From DATNFP01 sp035606335 (GTDB taxonomy: Bacteria > Bacteroidota > Bacteroidia > Chitinophagales > Chitinophagaceae): DNA of 32,100 nt. Position 1 is the stretch's first letter, and every line of letters begins with the position of its first letter. The DNA is taken from NCBI GenBank assembly GCA_035606335.1, contig DATNFP010000159.1:1-32100 (forward strand), in the 5' to 3' direction. The position numbers and the translations under genes are program-made. The notes beneath the pieces are model-generated. The model was not told where the DNA came from and did not search any database. It saw only the letters and a program-made list of their open reading frames with translations. Of the stretch, positions 8,227 through 17,400 are shown piece by piece.

Positions 8227-8574
8227 TTAGTGTTGAGACTGCAAACTGATAAGATACAGTCGTGCTCTCGCAACATTTGGATTTCGGGTGTTACCATTTA
8301 TTAGTAATAAATAGCTCCCTAAATCGGAAAGTAGCCAATCACTTTTAAGTGAATTATCAAAATACAGATACACCTTCTTAAAATGCAAATTGATGGGTAT
8401 GTTTAGCGCACAACATACTTCAAACGCCTGTGTAAGAGAATTCTGTAAATCATTTTCATCATTATACCCAAACTCCTCCATTAGTTCGCTTGCCAGGTGC
8501 CTTAGCGGAATGCGCGAAAAGCGTTCTGAATCTATTATGTCATCGAGGTGGTCATAAATATTTACATTAAGCAT
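8227..8574 (-). CDS. Stand-alone DinD-like (DNA-damage-inducible protein D) core domain
   Basis: A 115-residue protein whose start overlaps the end of the J-protein gene by 8 nt, so the two are translationally coupled. From memory of E. coli DinD, the spacing of conserved residues matches along the length: Arg25/Leu27, Gly36-Tyr37, Leu47-Thr48-x-Ala50-x-Glu52-x-Cys54, Ile61-x-x-His64-Phe65, then Asp79-x-Leu81-Leu82-Ser83, Tyr88-Leu89, Asn93-Gly94, Pro99, Val101-Ala102-x-Ala104 and Tyr107. DinD (about 275 residues) antagonises RecA filaments. Here only the N-terminal core exists and the helical C-terminus is absent. Related BRO/antirepressor proteins of phage carry similar modules. It occupies the place where a CbpM modulator often follows cbpA, but it does not look like CbpM. 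No catalytic residues are recognised. Confidence 0.6.
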   Translation of the reverse strand: MLNVNIYDHLDDIIDSERFSRIPLRHLASELMEEFGYNDENDLQNSLTQAFEVCCALNIPINLHFKKVYLYFDNSLKSDWLLSDLGSYLLLINGNTRNPNVARARLYLISLQSQH

Positions 8575-9514
8575 GGTGATGTTCTTTAGTAGTATTAGCT
8601 AATTGGGTAATTAGGTCCTTTTCATGTTGGGAAAGATTTTTGGGTACCTTTATTACAACTCGCACATAAGCATCTCCTCTTTGCGAAGGATTATTAAATA
8701 AAGGCATTCCCATTCCTTTCAGCCGGAATGTTTTATCGCTATCTGTTCCGGCAGGTATATTTATATTCAATGTCTTATCAATAGTGCGTACCGGTAATTT
8801 TCCACCAAGTATTGCAGTATAAACATCCAGTGGCTCATCAAAATATAGATCATTTTCTTTTCTCTCGAAATGTGGATGTTTTTGAATACGTATAGTAATA
8901 AACAGATCTCCATTTTCGCCGCCATTAATTCCTGGATTGCCTTTCCCTTTCATGCGCAATACCTGCCCGTCAGGAATACCTGGCTTGATCTTAAGATTTA
9001 GCTTTTCGCTCCCAATATTAATTTGCCTGGTGGTGCCATTAAATGCTTCCTCAAGAGTTATTTCTGTTTCTGCCTGCAAATCATCCCCCTTCATTTTATA
9101 AGTTCTGTGCCGCGTATTACCGAAACCGGATGCGCCATGGCCAAATAAAGTTTCGAAAAAATCAGAAAACTGGTTTTCATCTCCTGTAAAGTATTCAGTG
9201 CGGAAGTTGCCACCTTGTCTTCCTGTATTGCCTCTGTTTGCCCATTGTGAAAAATCAAAATCATTAGGATTGCCACCTTGCTGCTGATAATATTTCCAAT
9301 TCTCACCTAACTCATCGTATTTCTTTCGCTTTTCAGGATCGCCTAGTACATCGTATGCTTCGTTTATCTCTTTAAATTTTTCTTCTGCTTTTTTATCTTC
9401 TGGATTTTTATCCGGATGATATTTGATGGCCAATTTGCGATATGCCTTTTTTATTTCGTCCTGTGTCGCTTTTTTATCCACCCCAAGCACCTTATAGTAA
9501 TCCTTATAATCCAT
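8567..9514 (-). CDS. cbpA: CbpA-type DnaJ co-chaperone
   Basis: A 315-residue class B J-protein. The J domain fills about residues 4-70 with the HPD tripeptide at 33-35 that stimulates DnaK ATPase. A Gly/Asn/Phe-rich linker (about 75-140) follows, then two beta-barrel client-binding domains resembling the DnaJ C-terminus (about 145-305). The cysteine-rich zinc finger of canonical DnaJ is missing, which identifies the CbpA/DjlA-like class rather than DnaJ itself. CbpA proteins also bind curved DNA in E. coli; that cannot be judged here. It is the first gene of a two-gene minus-strand operon with the DinD-like protein and is divergent from the PKD-repeat gene. Confidence 0.92.
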   Translation of the reverse strand: MDYKDYYKVLGVDKKATQDEIKKAYRKLAIKYHPDKNPEDKKAEEKFKEINEAYDVLGDPEKRKKYDELGENWKYYQQQGGNPNDFDFSQWANRGNTGRQGGNFRTEYFTGDENQFSDFFETLFGHGASGFGNTRHRTYKMKGDDLQAETEITLEEAFNGTTRQINIGSEKLNLKIKPGIPDGQVLRMKGKGNPGINGGENGDLFITIRIQKHPHFERKENDLYFDEPLDVYTAILGGKLPVRTIDKTLNINIPAGTDSDKTFRLKGMGMPLFNNPSQRGDAYVRVVIKVPKNLSQHEKDLITQLANTTKEHHHA

Positions 9515-9662
9515 GGTATATCTTCAGATTCTCTATGAAAGTTACATAAAAGCAGAGAAAAAATTATTATGCAAAAAGTAAAAAATGAAGAGTTCATTGA
9601 AATTTCTAATGCTAATCCTCATAATAGACTAAAATCAACCATATTAACTAATTATTATAATA

Positions 9663-9693
9663 TTGCTTTTATATTTTTAACTCTCTACCTTTG
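9663..9693 (+). promoter_or_regulatory. Promoter of the PKD-repeat cargo gene
   Basis: TACCTTTG at 9686-9693 is a perfect -7 box, and TTG at 9663-9665 lies 20 nt upstream in the -33 position. The expected leader before ATG 9717 is about 15-20 nt. The rest of the 202-nt divergent gap is AT-rich and featureless to me. Confidence 0.6.
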
Positions 9694-9716
9694 CTTTATT
9701 TTATAAAACCCTAAGA

Positions 9717-12338
9717 ATGAAGCAGTTCATATTACTTGCTCTCATGCTTCTTGCCCAACAAGTATTTGGACAACGTACATTAACACTACAACCTCATTGG
9801 AATGGTGAGGATTGCACGTTGCAATGGTTGGATACTACAGATTGGGATTGGTATGGGACTCCAGTCCCATATATTGCAGACAGTCCTGGTTATTATCAGA
9901 CGCAAATAGATTATGAAGCGTGGACCTTTCAAAGTGATCCCGGGTTATTAAGAGGTTTTATAAGATTTGTCGATTTAAGCAACCCGGCAGTTGTTCCATC
10001 TCATGTCCGTCTTGTTTCAGCTACATTAACACTTAGTGGAATTGATACTAGTGGTTATTGGAATGGCAATAACAATTTTCCCGGTACTCCCTGGCCTAAC
10101 ACAAACGAAGGCTGGCTGTATGAGCTAAACGATTCCTTTGATGCAAAAACGATGTACTGGTACACGCAACCGGGGGTGAAACATACTGATTCTGTTACCA
10201 TACCCGGGTCTACTGTTAGATGGAATGAAAGTGCAACTCTTAACGTAACGGCGATGGTGAAAGATATGCTTCTGAATGGAAATACCGGGTTTGAAATTCG
10301 GGCGAAGATAGAGACTTATTACAGGAGCCGGATGTTTGCATCAAGTAAGTATTGGGATAGCACTCACCATCCGGCACTTACGTTGGTATATTATGATGAT
10401 TATATTCAGGATACGGTAACCTGCAATACCGCGACATTTACACCATTTATTATTTCCGATTCTGCTATCAAATCATATAAATGGAATTTCGGGGATGGTA
10501 GTACAGACACAGGCAAAACGGTGAGTCACACTTATGATTCCAATGGAACTTATCTTGTAACACTCATTGCAAAAGATACATTAGGTAAAAATGATACGCT
10601 TTCAGATTCTGTAGTAATCCATGTATTGCCTATGAGCTATAATATTACCGACTCAATTTTTGATTGTACAGACGTCAGACTAAAGGCCATATATGTCAGT
10701 GGGGATACTTCTAAAGCATATGTTTGGGATCTTGATGATGGAAGCACAGGAAGTGGTATCTCGATAACTCATGATTATTCTAATACAGGCAACTATATTA
10801 TTTCTTTGTTCCTTATAAACAGCCAGGGATGTCCTGACACTGTTCGTGATAATATAGCCATAAAACCAGCTGCTATGAGCTATTCTATTGTGGACTCCTT
10901 TCTAAAATGTAAAGAAGTTGAGTTCACAGCTATATCCTCAGGGTTTGATACTGCTGTTTCCTATGGATGGGATTTTGGGGATGGATCTACCGGAAGTGCT
11001 TATTCTATGAATCATATGTATAGCAACTATGGCACCTATGCCGTATCGCTTGTAGTGACTAATAAAAATGGTTGTACTGACACGTTTAATACCTCTATTA
11101 TCATAGCGCCACCTGTTATGAACTATAGTATTACTGATAGTATCATAAGCTGTGAGACGGTTATATTGACAGGAAGCTACATTGGTGGGGACATAGCGAT
11201 CTCTTACTTATGGAACCTGGGGGATGGCACTGTAGGAAACACGAACCCGGTAACTCATACTTACAGTAAAAGTAATAATTATAGTATATCACTAATACTT
11301 ACAAATGGTATTGGATGTGTCGATACTATTAATACTATTATAACTTTGCCAGTACCTGACATCCATTATAATATTACTGATTCAGTCACCAGCTGCAAAT
11401 CTGCAATACTAACTGCTGTGTACGATAGTGGAGAAAATGCAGCAAATTATAAATGGTACTTTGGTGATGGAAAAACAGAGTCTGCTAATCCCGTATCTCA
11501 TATTTATCCCGGAGGTGGTAATTATGTGGTTTCTTTGATTATTATAGATTCTTTAGGATGTACAGACAGCATTAGTGTTCCTATACATCTGAATGGATAT
11601 ATCACAATACAGGCGACAGGAGACACCAGTGTGTGCGCAGATGCTCCTGCTCAACTACATGCTTATGGAGCAAGCACTTATTCATGGTTGCCTCCGTATA
11701 GCCTCAGTGACCCCAATCAAGCAGACCCTGTTGCAAAAACAGATTCCACAACAAAATATATTGTAACAGGAACAGATGATAACGGGTGTACTGGTAAGGA
11801 TTCAGTAATGGTAACCATATTGCCTGGACCAGCCTTATCCTTAAGTACCAATGGAGCAGTGATAACCTGTAGCAATAAGGTCGTACAACTATTTGCCACA
11901 GGAGCTCAATCATATGTATGGCAACCAGGTGTATATTGTGATGACAGTATATCTTCATCACCCATTGTATCTCCTAATCAGGCAACAACCTTTTACGTAA
12001 CAGGGACAGGAGTCAATGGATGTACATCAAAAAGCAGTATAAGTATTCCAGCAGACAGACAGCCTGATGTATTTATGCCGAGTGCCTTTACGCCAAATGG
12101 AGATGGTTTAAATGATAAGATATATCCCAGAATATATTGTGATTTTATTTTCGGAAGCCTGCATATCTACAACAGATGGGGACAAGAGGTATTTGAAACG
12201 AAGACTTATGGGGAAGGATGGGATGGCAGGTTTTATGGCGTACCCTGTGAGATAGGAACTTATTATTATTTCATAAAAGGTACAACTGATAGCGGAGATC
12301 CTATAACACTTAAAGGGGATATAACATTAATAAGATAA
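9717..12338 (+). CDS. PKD-repeat surface protein with T9SS type B sorting domain
   Basis: An 873-residue secreted protein. A Sec signal peptide (residues 1-18, ending VFG) is followed by a DNRLRE-like beta domain (about 20-235; LRGFIRF, VTAMVKDML, PALTLVYYD). Five PKD-type repeats have WxFGDG-like cores near residues 258, 336, 418, 499 and 580, a period of about 81. Two Ig-like modules rich in VTGTDDNGCT-type strands follow (about 630-780), then a C-terminal CHU_C/gliding-motility-type domain of about 90 residues beginning FMPSAFTPNGDGLND and carrying YNRWGQEVFE. That last domain is the type B signal for the type IX secretion system, so the protein should cross the outer membrane. PKD and Ig domains usually mediate adhesion or polysaccharide contact. 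No catalytic domain is visible. Confidence 0.9.
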   Translation: MKQFILLALMLLAQQVFGQRTLTLQPHWNGEDCTLQWLDTTDWDWYGTPVPYIADSPGYYQTQIDYEAWTFQSDPGLLRGFIRFVDLSNPAVVPSHVRLVSATLTLSGIDTSGYWNGNNNFPGTPWPNTNEGWLYELNDSFDAKTMYWYTQPGVKHTDSVTIPGSTVRWNESATLNVTAMVKDMLLNGNTGFEIRAKIETYYRSRMFASSKYWDSTHHPALTLVYYDDYIQDTVTCNTATFTPFIISDSAIKSYKWNFGDGSTDTGKTVSHTYDSNGTYLVTLIAKDTLGKNDTLSDSVVIHVLPMSYNITDSIFDCTDVRLKAIYVSGDTSKAYVWDLDDGSTGSGISITHDYSNTGNYIISLFLINSQGCPDTVRDNIAIKPAAMSYSIVDSFLKCKEVEFTAISSGFDTAVSYGWDFGDGSTGSAYSMNHMYSNYGTYAVSLVVTNKNGCTDTFNTSIIIAPPVMNYSITDSIISCETVILTGSYIGGDIAISYLWNLGDGTVGNTNPVTHTYSKSNNYSISLILTNGIGCVDTINTIITLPVPDIHYNITDSVTSCKSAILTAVYDSGENAANYKWYFGDGKTESANPVSHIYPGGGNYVVSLIIIDSLGCTDSISVPIHLNGYITIQATGDTSVCADAPAQLHAYGASTYSWLPPYSLSDPNQADPVAKTDSTTKYIVTGTDDNGCTGKDSVMVTILPGPALSLSTNGAVITCSNKVVQLFATGAQSYVWQPGVYCDDSISSSPIVSPNQATTFYVTGTGVNGCTSKSSISIPADRQPDVFMPSAFTPNGDGLNDKIYPRIYCDFIFGSLHIYNRWGQEVFETKTYGEGWDGRFYGVPCEIGTYYYFIKGTTDSGDPITLKGDITLIR

Positions 12339-12455
12339 ACTAATTACATTTATCTATAATATTTTAGGGAGAAATAGTAGAAACCATCATTTAATAGATA
12401 TTCTATTAATATGTCTGGTGAAGTGAAATTATTTTCTCTTTTCTGATATATTATA

Positions 12456-12463
12456 TATCTTTG
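12456..12463 (+). promoter_or_regulatory. -7 promoter box of rpsA
   Basis: TATCTTTG matches TAnnTTTG exactly, with a T-rich stretch (ATTTTC at 12431-12436) about 20 nt upstream in the -33 position. It lies 38 nt before the TTG start, giving a leader of about 30 nt that includes the Shine-Dalgarno sequence. Confidence 0.6.
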
Positions 12464-12485
12464 CAGTCCCAAAAAATCTACTCAA

Positions 12486-12492
12486 AAGGAGG
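12486..12492 (+). promoter_or_regulatory. Strong Shine-Dalgarno of rpsA
   Basis: AAGGAGG lies 9 nt before TTG 12502. It fixes the TTG as the start, because the next in-frame Met is far inside the first S1 domain. A full-strength Shine-Dalgarno is unusual in Bacteroidota, where most genes lack one. Confidence 0.75.
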
Positions 12493-12501
12493 ACTTAAAA
12501 T

Positions 12502-14322
12502 TTGGAAGAAACTCAAATCCAACAACAATCTCAAACAGCTCACGATGACTTCGACTGGAGCGTAGACAAACGCAACGTTGCATCGTACCCAAAAGAAGAG
12601 CGCCAAAAGCTCGAAAACATTTACGAAAGTACATTCAAGGAAATTGATGAATCTGAATTGCTTCACGGCACAGTGGTAGGTCTTACCAAAACTGATGCTA
12701 TTATTAACATCGGATTTAAATCTGATGGTCTTGTTTCTCTTAACGAATTCCGCGACACTCCTGAAGTAAAGATTGGTGACGAAATCGAAGTGATGGTAGT
12801 GGAAAAAGAAGACAGGAACGGACATTTGCACCTTAGCCGCAAACTGGCCCGCCAACTGCGCGCATGGCAAAAGATCGTTGATTTCTACAAAACCGGTGAA
12901 GTGGTTACTGGTACTATTACATCTAAGACCAAAGGTGGTCTTATTGTGGATGTATATGGCCTCGAAACATTCCTGCCTGGTTCACAGATCGACGTTAAGC
13001 CCGTTACTGATTACGATCAGTATGTAGGCAAAACTATGGACTTTAAGGTAGTGAAGATCAATGAAGCTATCCGTAATGCCGTGGTATCTCATAAAGCGCT
13101 GATAGAAAGCGATATTGAGCAACAACGTAGTGTTATCATCAGCAAACTGGAAAAAGGACAGGTACTTGAAGGAACTGTTAAGAATGTAACAGATTTCGGT
13201 GCCTTTATAGACCTTGGAGGTGTTGATGGTTTGTTATATATCACAGACATTAGCTGGGGCCGCGTAATGCACCCGAGCGAAGTGCTTGAAAATGGTCAGA
13301 AACTGAATGTAGTAGTTCTTGACTTTGATGATGAAAAGAAACGTATCAGTCTTGGTTTGAAACAACTTACTCCACACCCATGGGATAACCTGCCTGAAGA
13401 AATTAAGGAAGGTGCTCGCGTGAAGGGTAAAGTTGTAAATATAGAAGATTATGGTGCATTTCTTGAAATATTACCTGGTGTAGAAGGCCTGGTACACGTT
13501 TCAGAAATTACCTGGTCTTCACAGCCTATTAATGCGAAGGAATTCTTCCATATGGGCGAGGAACATGAAGCTGTAGTTGTAACTCTGGATAAAGACGAAC
13601 GTAAGATGAGCTTATCTATTAAGCAGCTTACTGAAGATCCATGGGATACCATAGAAACAAAATTCCCAGTAGAAAGCCGTCATACCGGCACAGTGAAGAA
13701 CATTACTCCTTATGGTGTGTTTGTAGAGCTGGAAACAGGAATAGGTGGTATGATCCACATCAGCGACCTGAGCTGGATCAAACGTTATAACCACCCAAGT
13801 GAATTCACAAAGGTTGGCGAAAAGATAGATGTAGCAATACTTTCTATTGATAAAGAAAACCGCAAACTTGCTCTTGGTCATAAACAACTGGAAGAAGATC
13901 CCTGGAATACTTTCGAAACTATCTTCCCGATCGGTTCTATACACGAAGGAAGCGTAACAAAGAAAGATGACAAGGGCGCAACTGTACAATTGCAATATGG
14001 TCTGGAAGCCTATGCTCCTGCACGTCACCTGCGCAAAGAGGATGGTAGCAATGTAGAGGCTGAAGAAACACTGCCTTTCATGATTATCGAATTTGACCGC
14101 AATGACAAACGCATCATGGTATCACATACCAAGGTGTGGGAACAAGCTAAAACAGAGCAGAAAGAAGCTGCTAACAAGGAAGCTAAAGCCGAAGGCGAAA
14201 AGACCAAGAAAGCGGTTAAGAACATCCAAAGCAAAGTGGAAAAACCAACACTTGGTGACCTCGGTGCATTGGCTGCTCTAAAAGACAAAATGAAAAAAGC
14301 TGAAGAAGACGGTAATAAATAA
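12502..14322 (+). CDS. rpsA: 30S ribosomal protein S1
   Basis: A 606-residue ribosomal protein bS1, which captures mRNA on the 30S subunit through OB-fold S1 domains. Six S1 repeats can be traced: about residues 52-112, 133-200, 215-285, 303-375, 390-460 and 475-545. Repeats 3 to 5 carry the typical FGAF/YGAF/YGVF and GLVHVSEITW-like RNA-binding faces. The tail (about 550-606) is Lys/Glu/Ala-rich and probably disordered. The start is TTG, supported by an ideally placed AAGGAGG. The gene stands alone between its own promoter and a strong terminator, and is flanked by two secreted-protein genes. Codon choice looks more GC-rich and regular than its neighbours, as expected for high expression. 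Confidence 0.97.
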   Translation: MEETQIQQQSQTAHDDFDWSVDKRNVASYPKEERQKLENIYESTFKEIDESELLHGTVVGLTKTDAIINIGFKSDGLVSLNEFRDTPEVKIGDEIEVMVVEKEDRNGHLHLSRKLARQLRAWQKIVDFYKTGEVVTGTITSKTKGGLIVDVYGLETFLPGSQIDVKPVTDYDQYVGKTMDFKVVKINEAIRNAVVSHKALIESDIEQQRSVIISKLEKGQVLEGTVKNVTDFGAFIDLGGVDGLLYITDISWGRVMHPSEVLENGQKLNVVVLDFDDEKKRISLGLKQLTPHPWDNLPEEIKEGARVKGKVVNIEDYGAFLEILPGVEGLVHVSEITWSSQPINAKEFFHMGEEHEAVVVTLDKDERKMSLSIKQLTEDPWDTIETKFPVESRHTGTVKNITPYGVFVELETGIGGMIHISDLSWIKRYNHPSEFTKVGEKIDVAILSIDKENRKLALGHKQLEEDPWNTFETIFPIGSIHEGSVTKKDDKGATVQLQYGLEAYAPARHLRKEDGSNVEAEETLPFMIIEFDRNDKRIMVSHTKVWEQAKTEQKEAANKEAKAEGEKTKKAVKNIQSKVEKPTLGDLGALAALKDKMKKAEEDGNK

Positions 14323-14346
14323 CCTCTATTTAGTTTATAAAATATC

Positions 14347-14380
14347 AAATGCCACCTGTTAACAGGTGGCATTTTTGTTT
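14347..14380 (+). terminator. Rho-independent terminator after rpsA
   Basis: AAATGCCACCTG and CAGGTGGCATTT form a perfect 12-bp stem around a TTAA loop, followed by a TTTTGTTT tract. It isolates rpsA from the downstream protease gene. Confidence 0.92.
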
Positions 14381-14482
14381 CTATTAATCTTAAACTATTG
14401 CAGTGACTAAAAGTTGTAAATTGTATAGATTTAAAATGTGAAATATATAGAAAGCTTTTACGTTTTAAAGAAAGGCAATTCT

Positions 14483-17400
14483 ATGAAAAGAACTATACAA
14501 CTTCCGTTTTTACATATTTTTCTATTTGTTTTTATTATAAGCAATCTTATAGCTTTTAATTTATTAGCACAGCAGCAACAGTTTGAATCTCCAGGTATTA
14601 TTCACCTAAAGAATATTTCATTACATACGGTTCCTAATGCTACACAATGGATAGATAGTATACAGAAAGTATCTGTCAATAATCCAATACAAGTGCTTAT
14701 ACAGTTTTCCACTATACCCACACAACAACAGAGAAGTACTTTACAGCAAAGTGGTGTTCAGTTAATGGATTACCTGCCTGAAAAAACTTTTGATGCAATA
14801 ATTTATCCTCAATTCAACACAGCAAATATTTCAACGCTACCTATTGTTAGTATTGTAAATATTCAGCCGGATTGGAAAGCTGATAACTATTTCTGGAAGA
14901 AGGTACAAGATCTAAAATCAGAAAGCTCCATCACGGTTCTGGTATCTTTTCAGGAACAACTGGAAGACAGTATTATCCGGCAATTTGTAAAACAAGTTGG
15001 CGGTCAAATAGAACCTGGTAATCTTGAATTTCTGAAAGATTACAAAATAGTTATTGCAGCAGGTAAGGTAAAGGCATTGGCACAATGGTATGGTGTTAAA
15101 TTTATCAATCCTATATCTAACTATGCTCTTTTGGATGTAGGCTCTAAAGCGGAGCATAAAGCAAATCTTGTACAGATACCCCAAACATTTGGCGGATTGG
15201 GATTATTAGGAGATAGTGTTACAGTTGGAGTGGGGGATAATGTTTCAGGTATTTACCATATAGACCTTAAAGACAGGATAATCAATTATAACCCGGCAGC
15301 TATCACACATCACGGGGTACATATAAATGGTATAGTAGGAGGTGCAGGCATAATTGATCCAAGAGCAGAAGGCATGGTGCCACATGCTACTTTGGTAGAC
15401 CATCTTTATGACAACGTATGGATGCAGACCGGCTCTATGCTTAGCAATCATAATATGACGCTTACCAATAACTCATATGCACTGGAAGAGGGAGATTGTG
15501 GTTATGCTGGCATATACGATGTTTATTCGCAAGCGCTAGATCAGGTAGAAACACAATACAATTTAGTTCAGCACACATTCGCTGCTGGTAATGACGGATT
15601 ATTGAGCTGTGGCATTTACCCTGCTGGTTTCGGTACCATTCCCGGTGGCTACCAGATTGCAAAAGATGTACTTACTATAACGAGTATCGACAAGCGATAC
15701 GCAGATGCCATTGACGGATCTCGTGGGCCGACGAAAGACGGAAGGTTAAAACCGGAATTATCGGCTGATGGGGTAGATGTTTATTCATGTATAGGGGTAG
15801 ATGTATATGAAACAGCTGGAGGAACAAGCATGGCTTCTCCTCAGGTTACTGGTTCACTGGCATTGCTAACGCAACGGTATAAACAATTGTTTGGAAATGT
15901 AAATCCAAGATCCGATTTATTAAAGGCATTAATTGTAAATGGAGCTACTGATTTTGGTAACCCGGGCCCTGATTTCAGATATGGGTTTGGATATCTGAAC
16001 CTGAACAGATCAATGCAAATGCTGAATAGCCATCAATACACAACCAATGTAATTACTAATGGCGACTCGCAAACTATTACTATAACAATACCTCCGAATA
16101 CATCGCAGGCAAAAGTGCTGCTTTACTGGCATGATGTCCCGGCAAGCATTTTGTCATCAAATCAGTTGGTAAACGATCTTGATCTGAGTGTGAAAGATCC
16201 ATCAGGAAATATACATCTGCCATTAACATTAGATACTACTGCAGCAAATATTAATAATATCGCTGTAGAAAAGGCAGACCATATAAATAACTGTGAGCAG
16301 GTGACAATTAATAACCCTGCAACCGGAGTCTACACGATAAATGTAAAAGCATTTAATGTCCCTTCAATTACACAAAACTACGCAGTAACGTACGATTTCA
16401 TCCCGGTAGGCATACAACTAACTTATCCTGCTACTGCCTCAGTAATTGCTGCAAACGACTCTTTCCAGGTTTATTGGGATGCTTCTACCGATAGTAATTC
16501 GTTCACGCTTCAATATTCTATAGACAATGGTGTGAGCTGGAATACATTAAGCAATAATATTCCTTCATACAGGCGCTATTACACCTGGAATGTGTCCAAT
16601 ATCAGCTCATCCAAATGTCTTATGCGTTTGTCAAGAAATGGAACAACTCAGGTATCTGCATCAGGTTCATTTGTTATTAATCCACAACCAACGCTGACGC
16701 TTGATAGTGTACAATGTCCGGGATATATCAGAATGTATTGGAATGCCATACCAAATGCAAGTGGCTATGAAATTCTTAAGAAATCAGGATTTTATATGCA
16801 GCCGTTTGATACAGTGACGGCGCTTAATTATACATTTTCTGGTTTATCATTAGATAGCAATTATTATGTGGCAGTTCGCCCACTGATAAGTGGCATCGGA
16901 GGTTATCGCAGTCTTGCTGTAAGCAGACAACCGGATAATGGGAACTGTATAGGCAACTTTTCAAATGGAGATCTGATGGTGCAGCAAATAGATAGCCCTA
17001 GTAGTGGCAGGATGTTTACCAGTACTCAATTGGGGACAGAAAATCTGTCTTTAGTAGTGCGAAATCTTTATGATAAAGCATGTGACAGTTTTACTATTTA
17101 TTATAAAGTAAATACCGGTGCATGGCAATCAACAAAATTTATTACTATTATTCCACCTGATACAACCATAATTGTAAATATACCGGGATTGGATTTTTCA
17201 ACAGTTGGTAATTATCGGATTATTGCTACAGTAAATAATTTATCGGCTACAGATCCTGTACAAAAAAACGATACTGCCACGGAAACAATTCTTAATATTA
17301 GTAATGATCCATTGGATCTTTCTTCCACTTATTTTGATGGCTTTGAGACGATGGGAATTATTACTCTTGATAATGACTCTATTGGCATTTCGCCCAATGG

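Noticed and set aside
9091..9306. 71-codon minus-strand ORF within cbpA
   Set aside because: It overlaps the J-protein linker in another frame and has no recognisable features.
10480..11580. Tandem repeat array in DNA
   Set aside because: The PKD repeats are similar as protein but divergent as nucleotides, so this is an old domain repeat and not a recent tandem duplication or a CRISPR array.
12478..12870. 130-codon minus-strand ORF over the start of rpsA
   Set aside because: It is a shadow of the strongly biased rpsA codons, with no homology that I recognise.
14438..14482. Earlier ATG for the S8 protease
   Set aside because: It would put 15 polar residues before an otherwise ideal signal peptide.
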